Assembly: GCF_010730055.1 (NCBI RefSeq)
Contig: NZ_AP022575.1
Location: forward strand, 1,302,001 to 1,366,000
Direction: 5' to 3'
DNA from: Mycobacterium shinjukuense
GTDB taxonomy: Bacteria; Actinomycetota; Actinomycetes; Mycobacteriales; Mycobacteriaceae
DNA: 64,000 nucleotides
Below, piece after piece: positions 33,955-41,253 of this stretch. A program made the translations under genes and the position numbers. The notes below the pieces were generated by a model, which was given only the letters and a program-made list of their open reading frames with translations, searched no databases and had not been told where the DNA came from. How positions within the stretch are numbered: the first letter of the stretch is position 1; each line of letters begins with the position of its first letter.

Positions 33955-34909
33955 CCCGGTCGGTCTTCTCGTCGGGGGCGATGCGTCCGAAGCCCTTGTG
34001 CTCGGGCAGCAGGATGCGCCTGCGGACCACGGGTTTGCCCTCCCCTGGTTTCGTGACCGGCGTGCTCGGGGGCACCGTCAGCCGGCCCTTGACCGGCTGG
34101 CCATTGGGAACGGCAGGCGCGGTCACGCGCTTCTCGACCGGCTTGTCTTTGCTCCCTTCGCCGCCGGCGCCCATCGCGCCCGGCGGCACCATCGGCACAC
34201 CGGCCATGCCCGCCGGTGCCGACGCAGGCGGCGCGCCGCCGGTCGGTGGCACCGACGCCGACCTCGCCGGTGCCCCGGCAGGAGTCGTCGGCGGCGACGA
34301 CATCGGCACAGGTGGCGGACCCAGATAGCCGGTCGGGGCGGTGCCGCCTGCGCCGCCGGAGCCGATGCCGCCGCCTCCCGCGCCGCCGGCCGCGCCGCCG
34401 CCAAGACCGGGTTCGGGCTCGACACTGTCCGCAAGCTGCGCCGCGTCCGCGGCCTCCAGGCCGTCAGCGCCACGGGCTTGTTGCAGCGCACCCATCAGCG
34501 GCTGCATAGCACCCTGGCCCGCCTGCATCGCCTGCTGCGGAAGCTGTGTCAGCGGTCCCATCAGGCCGCCGGCCGCACCGCTGAGCGCACCGCCGATACC
34601 TGATGCCATCTGCGGGATCATCTGCGCCATCCCCTGCGCGCCTACCCCCTGCATCTGCTGCGCCGCATCGGCCTCGTTGGCCGGAAACTTGCGGGCGGCA
34701 TCGGCCGCATGCGCTCGACGATCGGCGTCGTCGCCCTCGATGTCGGCGTTCGTGTCTCCCAGATCGGCGTTCGTGGACAAGCCAAACAGCGACATCAGGA
34801 CCTCGACAGGCGATGTTCCACCGGGATGAACGGGTCCCGGGGCCAGGGGTACAGGACCCGGCCTGCCGGCCGCGGCCCCATAGTCTTCGGGAAACACCTG
34901 GATTGTCAT
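33947..34909 (-). CDS. Pro/Gly/Ala-rich protein of the Rv2082-Rv2083 neighbourhood
   Basis: 320 residues. A short N-terminus (MTIQVFPEDYGAAAG), a Gln/Met/Gly/Ala helical middle (~75-150, QMIPQMASGIGGALSGAAGG) and a long disordered Pro/Gly linker end in a basic motif (RRRILLPEHKGFGRIAPDE). The composition resembles ESX-secreted EspB/EspJ-like or Rv2083-like proteins. The length is close to Rv2083 (314), my best guess. ATG 34909 overlaps the upstream stop (ATGA). Confidence 0.75.
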   Translation of the reverse strand: MTIQVFPEDYGAAAGRPGPVPLAPGPVHPGGTSPVEVLMSLFGLSTNADLGDTNADIEGDDADRRAHAADAARKFPANEADAAQQMQGVGAQGMAQMIPQMASGIGGALSGAAGGLMGPLTQLPQQAMQAGQGAMQPLMGALQQARGADGLEAADAAQLADSVEPEPGLGGGAAGGAGGGGIGSGGAGGTAPTGYLGPPPVPMSSPPTTPAGAPARSASVPPTGGAPPASAPAGMAGVPMVPPGAMGAGGEGSKDKPVEKRVTAPAVPNGQPVKGRLTVPPSTPVTKPGEGKPVVRRRILLPEHKGFGRIAPDEKTDRGE

Positions 34910-37062
34910 GTGGATCTCCTCGTCGACATGGCGGCGATTGCCCAGGCGAGGTGATAGTTCGCCCCCGACTGGTCGCCTGCGATCAGGGCGTTAATGGCTG
35001 CCAGCAGCATCCAATCGGCAACCGCGGTGACGTCGTGGTTGGGGTAGGTGGTCAGCACCGATTGCCGGATCTGGGTGGCTTTGTGGTGGAGTAGGTCGGC
35101 TTCGTTGTCGGGCACGCCGTAGTTGCGGGTGGCGGCCACCGCCACGGCGTGGGCGATGCGGGGCAGTCCGTCGCGGCGGCGCACTGCTTCGGCCAGGGTG
35201 GGCCCGAGTTCGGCGATTTTGGGCGCGATGCGGGCTCGGCGGTCTGCGGTCAGCGCCGGTGTGTCGGGGTCGGGTTCGCCGAGGTAGCCGTGGGGGTGGT
35301 GGGACGCCGCTAGGGTGACCGCGCCCAGCAGGTCGATGACGTTGGCGTCGCGGCGCCTTGTTGTCGGTTCGAGCAGGGTCACATGGGTGGGCAGCCGAAC
35401 GTGCGGGGGGATCCAGCCACCGGCCAGGTCGGTGACCAGCAGTGTGGTGCGTCCGTCGTCGCGCAGCCCGGCGGCCCACGATAGCCGGGGTTCTTGGCGG
35501 GCCACCGCGTCGAGGATGCGGCGCAGGCGTTGTTGTTCGGCGGCTCGGCGGGAGGTGTCACCGGCCGCGGCTCCGGCGGTGGCCGGTGCGGCGGCGCTGG
35601 CCGTTGGCGATGCCCCGCTGGCGGGGGGACTGGGGGGTGTGGCCTGCGTGGCGGACCTGTCCACCGGCGACATCACCGAAGCGCCCGCCGCAGGCGACGA
35701 TGGCGCTACCGCGGCACCCGATACGGGACCGGCCGGAGCTGGCGGTGCGGCCGGGGGCGCCACGACCGGTGGACGCAGGTCCGAGCCGTAGGCGGGCAGC
35801 GGCCCCGCGGGGGCGGCGGCCACCGGGGCCGGCGATCCTGCCGGGCCGCCGGTCATTACTGGCGCGACCGTGGTCATGCCGCTGGCGCTGTCGGCTGTGG
35901 GTGGCGCCACCGGCGCCGGGCCGGGAGCCGCGGCGCTGTCGGGGATGTGCGCCACACCGGCCACACCGGCTGCGACCGTCGGCGCGGGCACGACGGGAGC
36001 CGCAGCGGGCGACACCGCAGGAGCCAACGGCTCGGAGGCCGCGTGCACCGCCCCCGCCGACAACGACTCCCCACCGGCGGCCGCCGGTGCGCCCGCCATC
36101 ATCCCGGTAGCAAACGACTGACTCAACGACTGCGGGGATATCGGCGCGGTCGGCGCCGCCGCTGAGGGCATACCGGCCGGCAGCGACGGGCCACCAACGC
36201 TAACCGAGGGAGCGCCGGGGGGCAGGGGTGGCGAAACGGGCGAAGGCGATGGCCACGGCACCAGCCTCCGATCAGAACCGTACGCTAATCCTGCCGGTGA
36301 GATCTCCGGCACGCCGTCAACCGGCGATGGTGCAGGCGGAGGCCTCCGATCTGAGCCGTACGTTAATGCTGCCGGTGAGATCTCTGGCACGTCGTCAGCC
36401 GCCGGTGGTGCAGGCGGAGGACTCCGATCGCCGCCAAACGCTGACGCTTCTGGTGGTGGCCCTGCCGACCGGGAATCTAAGTCCTCTGCGGTGATCGGGC
36501 GGGGTCGCGGGGGACTGTCGAGGTTCACGCCGTGATCACGTAGCCAGCTGCGGGCGCCACCACCGATGGTCTCATCGAGCACTCGCTGTGTCGCGTCGAT
36601 GATGTTCGACATCGCTGTCGCTCCTGCACTGTCGGCCATGGCGTTCGACTGCTCGATGACCAGGTTTGCTGCGGCAACTTTGGCTTCGATCGGTCCTTTG
36701 CCGGCAAGGATCTGATCGATCTGCTGATTGCCGGACTGTGCGATCTCGGTCAGTCGATCGCGCAAATAGTTCACCGCGTCCGCGACACGATCGCTTTGGT
36801 CGCTTTTCACCTCGCACTGGTGGGCGATGGTGGCCAGCCGCTGCTCGCCGCGCCAATACCGCTCCAATAAGTCGTCCGCGGTGCGGCCCCGATTGCGCGA
36901 CAACTGTGATCGTTCGTTTTGCAGGTCGCTTGCCTCATTGCGCTTGAGTTCCCCCGCCTGGCGCCAATAGGTAACGCCTGCCATCGGTGCGTCGGGTCGG
37001 GCGGGCCACCACGCACCGACCAAGAGCGCCGACCACCTACCGGGTGGCAGGTCAGCCGCCAT
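34906..37062 (-). CDS. DUF5631/DUF5632-type protein (Rv2082 / Rv3899c homologue)
   Basis: 718 residues (Rv2082 is 721). The N-terminal ~190 residues are helical and charged (SQLSRNRGRTADDLLERYWR). A ~320-residue Pro/Ala-rich linker begins with 26-residue repeats (EISPAALTYGSDRRPPPAP). The C-terminal ~210 residues form a folded domain with LSWAAGLRDDGRTTLLVTDL, WIPPHVRLPTHVTLLEP and RIAHAVAVAATRNYGVPDNE. Rv3899c, its paralogue, lies in the CpnT/EsxEF locus of M. tuberculosis, so a type VII secretion role is plausible but unproven. A 178-bp piece (35029-35206) is duplicated at 37681-37858. ATG 37062 overlaps the upstream gene by 11 bases. Confidence 0.84.
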   Translation of the reverse strand: MAADLPPGRWSALLVGAWWPARPDAPMAGVTYWRQAGELKRNEASDLQNERSQLSRNRGRTADDLLERYWRGEQRLATIAHQCEVKSDQSDRVADAVNYLRDRLTEIAQSGNQQIDQILAGKGPIEAKVAAANLVIEQSNAMADSAGATAMSNIIDATQRVLDETIGGGARSWLRDHGVNLDSPPRPRPITAEDLDSRSAGPPPEASAFGGDRSPPPAPPAADDVPEISPAALTYGSDRRPPPAPSPVDGVPEISPAGLAYGSDRRLVPWPSPSPVSPPLPPGAPSVSVGGPSLPAGMPSAAAPTAPISPQSLSQSFATGMMAGAPAAAGGESLSAGAVHAASEPLAPAVSPAAAPVVPAPTVAAGVAGVAHIPDSAAAPGPAPVAPPTADSASGMTTVAPVMTGGPAGSPAPVAAAPAGPLPAYGSDLRPPVVAPPAAPPAPAGPVSGAAVAPSSPAAGASVMSPVDRSATQATPPSPPASGASPTASAAAPATAGAAAGDTSRRAAEQQRLRRILDAVARQEPRLSWAAGLRDDGRTTLLVTDLAGGWIPPHVRLPTHVTLLEPTTRRRDANVIDLLGAVTLAASHHPHGYLGEPDPDTPALTADRRARIAPKIAELGPTLAEAVRRRDGLPRIAHAVAVAATRNYGVPDNEADLLHHKATQIRQSVLTTYPNHDVTAVADWMLLAAINALIAGDQSGANYHLAWAIAAMSTRRST

Positions 37063-37591
37063 CGCACACGGCTTTCATCCGCGCATCCTTGGCGTTGACA
37101 TCATCGACCACTGCCTGCCAAGCCGGGTCGTCACGGGTTCCAAAGCTACCCATTGCATTGGCATTGGTGAACGCCTCAGCCAGCGTCAGCGCTGCAGCTC
37201 GATCGGCGGCTGCGAGCGCCGGGGCCGCATTCACTGCCTGCTCCAGCATCAGTGCCCCGTTCACTGTTGAAACTCCCGCAAGCGCCTGGTTGCCGCTGTG
37301 GGTATCTATCTGGACTGAACGCGCCGCTAGCTTGTAGACCTCGCACAGTTTCTGGTGTGCGGCGGCGGTTTCTGCGGCGGTGTATGTCGGCGGACTCGTT
37401 GTTCCCGGGGCAGTAATTGGACTGTTGGTCGTCGGGCGCGTCAACGCGATCAGTGCCACGACCAAAGCTGCGGTGCCCAGCAAGGCGGCGACAGCGGCCA
37501 AGGCCACCGCCAGCTTGTTGCGTGAACGCGGCGGCGCAGGGGGATGGGTCGGTGTCCACTGTCCTGTGGTGGGTGGGGGGGTGCTTGTCAC
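37052..37591 (-). CDS. Pro-rich single-pass membrane protein, first gene of the operon
   Basis: 179 residues from GTG 37591 (VTSTPPPTTGQWTPTHPPAP); an upstream TTG/GTG to 37627 is possible. A Pro/Thr-rich cytoplasmic tail, one membrane span (~27-50, LAVALAAVAALLGTAALVVA), a Thr/Pro linker and a ~100-residue outside domain follow, with two cysteines (KLCEVYKLA and MKAVCDGG) likely paired. It resembles the small membrane proteins adjacent to Rv2082 and Rv3899c. The 3' end overlaps the DUF5631-type gene, suggesting that it tethers or secretes its downstream partners. Confidence 0.78.
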   Translation of the reverse strand: MTSTPPPTTGQWTPTHPPAPPRSRNKLAVALAAVAALLGTAALVVALIALTRPTTNSPITAPGTTSPPTYTAAETAAAHQKLCEVYKLAARSVQIDTHSGNQALAGVSTVNGALMLEQAVNAAPALAAADRAAALTLAEAFTNANAMGSFGTRDDPAWQAVVDDVNAKDARMKAVCDGG

Positions 37592-37680
37592 CCGAGTAAG
37601 GCTATTGCAGCGGCCGTGTCTGCGCACTCCACTGCACGTCAGCCGCGTTCGGTGGCGACCCCGGCGGTGGCCAGCCCAGC

Positions 37681-37858
37681 GACGTCGTGGTTGGGGTAGG
37701 TGGCCAGCACCGATTGCCGGATCTGGGTGGCTTTGTGGTGGAGTAGGTCGGCTTCGTTGTCGGGCACGCCGTAGTTGCGGGTGGCGGCCACCGCCACGGC
37801 GTGGGCGATGCGGGGCAGTCCGTCGCGGCGGCGCACCGCTTCGGCCAGGGTGGGCCCG
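37681..37858. repeat. 178-bp direct duplication of 35029-35206
   Basis: The two segments differ at only two positions (near the start, GGCC versus GGTC; near the end, CACC versus CACT). The 37681 copy is a broken piece of the DUF5631-domain coding sequence in the same minus orientation. Its right border at 37858/37859 is exactly where the TNT-toxin homology begins, so it marks a recombination junction. Confidence 0.9.
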
Positions 37859-38625
37859 GGGCGGCGGCCACCTGGCAGGACATGACCAGAACCGGCCTGA
37901 TCAATCACTTTGTCAACCCGCAAGACGCCGCGGAAGCCGATATGCAGATGGTTAAGGGGCTGTTGCACCTTGACGATTGGCGTCGGGATCGGCCGCGATT
38001 AGGGGCCGGCGGGAACCTTTTCGACATCGCAACACTCTTTGTGGGCGGTGGGGCGGCGGCTCCGGCACCAAGGGTGTGACAGCGGGCGCGCGTGGCGCCG
38101 GGGCGGCTGTCGAACGCGCGGAGGCCGCGGGCGCGGTTGGGCGCGGCGGCAGAGTCGCCGGCCAGGTTGGGGAGCTCGCGGGCGCTGGTCGTGCGTTAGG
38201 TGATATCAGCCGGACAAGCCGAGGCCCTGACCGCAGAGCTGGAAAACCTCGGCCGGCAGCTACCCAAGACCGAGTCTGGCGCGATGCCAGGAACGCGAAT
38301 CGCTTATAGCGATGCCCGACAGTTTGTGCAGGAATACGGCTCGCTACTCGACCGGGTCGGTGACGATGAAGGGGCGTACTCAGCTGTCATGAAAAACGGA
38401 CACGCTTCATCATGGGAAGAGCACGCCCTTCACGTCAATTCGCTCGGCGATCCCTATCGAACTTATACCCTGGGTCGGCTCCCAGAGGGGTGGAGCATCG
38501 AAGTATCGGAGGTCGCACCCGGGCTTGGTCAACCGGGCGGATCGCTCCAGGTGCGGATCTTGGACGCCCAGGGTGAGGCGAGAAGTGTGGAGGAGCTACT
38601 TGGTCCAGGAGTGTTGCTACCGTGA
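37859..38625 (+). pseudogene. Orphan C-terminal part of a TNT-domain (CpnT-like NAD glycohydrolase) toxin
   Basis: The coding signal starts at the duplication junction with AATWQDMTRTGLINHFVNPQ, then GNLFDIATLFVGGG. It shifts frame near 38060-38085 into an Ala/Gly helix (GAAVERAEAAGAVGRGGRVA, ALGDIS) and shifts back near 38200 to GQAEALTAELENLGRQLP. The TNT-like domain itself is intact from GTG 38200 (141 residues): LLDRVGDDEGAYSA, EEHALHVNS, DPYRTYTL, and APGLGQPGGSLQVRIL with the conserved Gln. Compared with TNT as I remember it, the catalytic Arg and His after the Tyr appear as His and Arg. The N-terminal channel/secretion domain is missing. The stop overlaps the immunity gene (GTGA). Confidence 0.7.
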
Positions 38626-39142
38626 CCATCAGCGTGGATCTTTCAAGTGAGTTACAGGACTGGATCCAGCTCGCCGGTTTGGACATTATCCAAGGATCGA
38701 AAACCGACGATGGCCGGACCGTTATTTGGAATAAGGGCGGCGAAATCTGCTACTTTATCAGTGTCGTCGACGGCTATTATGTTATCACATCGTCTCAGCG
38801 GATGGATGCCGAGAATTTTCACTTCGGCACAGTATCGATGGCAATTCTTGAAAGATACCTCTACGGGCGGTTTGGCGGGTCGGTTCGAAGTATCTATGGC
38901 CTCCAACGCGTACGAAAGCCATTTTTTTTGCCAACGAATTACAAGAGGGCTATAGTATCGCCACGATTGTTTTTGCTGGTCGTGAACGAGATGCTCTTCT
39001 GGATGCTACTGGAACGGTGATGGCAATTGCTGCAGCTGATAGGTTAGTCGAATTGTCGCACTATATCGACGTTACCATCGATGTCACAAAGGATTCGTTC
39101 CTTGATCCCGACGGTGGGCCATTGTTCACGCCACCAACATGA
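38622..39142 (+). pseudogene. Immunity protein for TNT toxin (IFT/Imm61-like), frameshifted in a T8 tract
   Basis: GTG 38622 overlaps the toxin stop by four bases. The frame reads MTISVDLSSELQDWIQLAGL to GLQRVRKPFF, meets eight T at 38923-38930, and would end at 39020 (132 residues). One more T (or two fewer) joins it to ANELQEGYSIATIVFAGRER, ALLDATGTVMAIAAADRLVE and ends FTPPT at the TGA 39140-39142, giving ~173 residues, close to the 176 of IFT (Rv3902c). The DNA is clearly more AT-rich than its surroundings, as horizontally mobile immunity genes often are. The family call is by size, position and general pattern. Confidence 0.7.
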
Positions 39143-39467
39143 CAGTGGAACATCGAACCAAGCCAACCGATCGCGAGAACCACTCGCCCTGGTCAAGCGG
39201 AACCGAGAATCCCGGCACCCGCCCACTGGGTCGTTGATGACCATCCGGCTCGGATTGGCCCGCGGGTTGCGGTAGCGCTGGCCATGCCGCGACTCGGCCC
39301 GCGGGCCATCGCTCTCGTCGAACCGCCCGGCCCTCCAATGACGGTCACCAGCCGTCGACCTCGCGAGTCGGTCAGCCCCACGGCCGGCCGTCACCGCACC
39401 GGTCAAAGCATTGCATCACTTCGACAACATCTCTCGGCAGCAACGTGGAACTGTGCCAAAGTGGCCC
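39143..39467. other. Intergenic region without a recognisable gene
   Basis: About 325 bases between the immunity remnant and the PLC-like gene. Only fragmentary open frames are present and none resembles a known protein. No clear terminator or promoter is seen. Confidence 0.5.
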
Positions 39468-40946
39468 ATGCCCCGCGCCCGATGGCTGCAGAGCGTGCAG
39501 AGCGTGCAGAGCGCGGTCGTCGTCAGCGCTGTCGTGGTGGTGTTGACGACGGCCGCACCGGTGGTCGCCGATGCCGGGGAGGTGGGCACTCGACCCCCGC
39601 CCACGGCGCCATGCGACGCCATCAGTCCGATCGCCATCCCGTGTGTCGCGCTCGGCAAGTTCGCCGACGCGGTCGCCGCGGAGTGCCGCCGCGTCGGGAT
39701 ACCCGGTACGCGGTGCGGGCTTCCGCTCGCCCACCGGGTGACCCAAGCGGCGCGGGACGCCTACCTGCAGTCATGGGTGCACCGAACGGCGCGGTTCCAG
39801 TACGCGCTGCAAGACCCGTTGCCTATGCGCGACGCTCAGTGGCTGGGCACCCATAACTCGTTTAACAGCCTCAGCGACTCGTTCACCATCTCGCACGCCG
39901 ACTCAAACCAGCAGCTCTCGTTGACCCAGCAGCTGGACATCGACGTCCGCAGCATCGAGCTGGACCTGCACTATGTCCCACGGCTAGAGCTCCACGGGGC
40001 CCCTGCCGTCACCGTGTGTCATGGGCTGGGACCGAAGAACGCGAACCTGGGCTGCACCGTCGAACCCTCGTTCGCCAACGTGCTGCCGCAGATTGCGAAC
40101 TGGCTGAACACACCCGGGCACACCGACGAGGTCATCCTGCTGCTCATCGAGGACCAGCTGGAGAACGCCGCGGCCTACGCGTCGGCGGTCGCCACCCTCG
40201 ACCATGTGTTGCGGCGTCCGAACGGAACGAGCCTCATCTACCACCCCGACCCGGGCCAGCGCGCCGCCAACGGCTGCGTAAAGTTCCCGCTCGACGCGTC
40301 GCGCGACGACGTCCGGGCATCCGGCGCACGGGTGGTGCGCGTCAGCTCCTGTGTGCCGAGCTGGTCGGCCGACGTCTTCGACTGGGCCGGCCGAGAAGTG
40401 CAGGGCGGCTCGACCTCCCGCTACCAGCCGTACCCGGCGTGCGATGCCACCTATGGCGGCGCCGTCTACGCCGCACGCCTGGTCCGCTACTACGAGGACT
40501 CGACCCTGGTCTCGGCCCTGGCCGACCCGACCCGGCCACCCGCCAACCCCGAGGCGCTCACACCGCCGAAGGTGCAGGCGATGACGGACTGCGGTGTCAA
40601 TCTGCTCGGCCTCGACCAGCTGCTGCCAGAGGACGGGCGGATCCAGGCGTCGCTGTGGAGCTGGGCACCGGACGAACCCCGAGCGGGTGCCGGAACCTGC
40701 ACCCTGCAGGGAGCCGATGGTCGCTGGGTCGCCGCGCCGTGCGGGGACGCGCACCCCGCGGCCTGCCGGGACGCGACAGGCACCTGGCCCGTGACGGCTT
40801 TGGTGGCGTTCGCTGGGGCTGCATCAGCCTGCGCCGCCATCGGCGCGGACTTCGCCCTGCCTCGAACGGGGGACCAGAACGCGGGTCTGCACTCCGTGGC
40901 CGGGGCCGCCGGTGGCGCCTGGGTGAACTTCGTGGTGCCGTCATGA
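39468..40946 (+). CDS. Exported PLC-like phosphodiesterase protein (Rv2075c homologue)
   Basis: 492 residues (Rv2075c is 487 as I recall). A Sec signal (residues ~1-36, SAVVVSAVVVVLTTAAPVVA) is followed by a PI-PLC-X-like TIM-barrel: WLGTHNSFN with candidate catalytic His129, DIDVRSIELDLHY, VCHGLG and EVILLLIEDQL. Many cysteines fit an extracytoplasmic protein. The C-terminal ~100 residues look like a small lectin/jacalin-like add-on (WSWAPDEPRAG). ATG 39468 directly precedes the basic signal start; an upstream 39411 start is rejected. The substrate is unknown. Confidence 0.85.
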   Translation: MPRARWLQSVQSVQSAVVVSAVVVVLTTAAPVVADAGEVGTRPPPTAPCDAISPIAIPCVALGKFADAVAAECRRVGIPGTRCGLPLAHRVTQAARDAYLQSWVHRTARFQYALQDPLPMRDAQWLGTHNSFNSLSDSFTISHADSNQQLSLTQQLDIDVRSIELDLHYVPRLELHGAPAVTVCHGLGPKNANLGCTVEPSFANVLPQIANWLNTPGHTDEVILLLIEDQLENAAAYASAVATLDHVLRRPNGTSLIYHPDPGQRAANGCVKFPLDASRDDVRASGARVVRVSSCVPSWSADVFDWAGREVQGGSTSRYQPYPACDATYGGAVYAARLVRYYEDSTLVSALADPTRPPANPEALTPPKVQAMTDCGVNLLGLDQLLPEDGRIQASLWSWAPDEPRAGAGTCTLQGADGRWVAAPCGDAHPAACRDATGTWPVTALVAFAGAASACAAIGADFALPRTGDQNAGLHSVAGAAGGAWVNFVVPS

Positions 40947-40970
40947 GCTGGCGCAGGACTCTTCTCGAAC

Positions 40971-41126
40971 TCAGTGGTCGTGGCCGCTGTGGTCCTGCGG
41001 GATGATCCCGTGCAGCTGGGCGTACAGGGCATCGCACGCCGACAGTGTCGACGCCGCAAACGTCGCGGCCGCCACCGCAGCCAGCACCCGAGCCGTGAGC
41101 GCAACCTTCTTGGTCTTCCTGTCCAT
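40971..41126 (-). CDS. Tiny lipoprotein with a His-rich tail
   Basis: 51 residues. MDRKTKKVALTARVLAAVAA leads to the lipobox LSAC (Cys31), leaving a mature lipopeptide of only ~21 residues that ends DHSGHDH. The His/Asp tail should bind a transition metal. ATG 41126 has AAAGGAAC upstream. It diverges from the anti-sigma/SigC gene, with an AT-rich palindrome-like box between them. I do not recognise the family. A metal-storage, sensing or chaperone role is inference. Confidence 0.72.
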   Translation of the reverse strand: MDRKTKKVALTARVLAAVAAATFAASTLSACDALYAQLHGIIPQDHSGHDH

Positions 41127-41171
41127 CAATGTGTTCCTTTCGTCGGTGACGGGCCGAGCGTACTGAACACG

Positions 41172-41187
41172 ATTGTCATTATCAATA
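41172..41187. promoter_or_regulatory. Zur/Fur-like box between the His-tailed lipoprotein and the anti-sigma gene
   Basis: ATTGTCATTATCAAT is AT-rich in a GC-rich genome and reads TTGATAATGACAAT on the other strand, close to the TGATAATGATTATCA type of Fur/Zur operator. It lies 46 bases upstream of the lipoprotein ATG and 66 bases upstream of the anti-sigma start. The resemblance is by eye only. Confidence 0.4.
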
Positions 41188-41253
41188 GGGCTGCCCTTCG
41201 GTCGCCGGACATGAAGAGTTTCAGCCGCTCCTTTCTTTGCGGACGGCGCAGCC

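Noticed and set aside
39284..39856. Arg-rich plus frame before the PLC-like gene
   Set aside because: It overlaps the signal-peptide region of the real gene in another frame and has no recognisable similarity.
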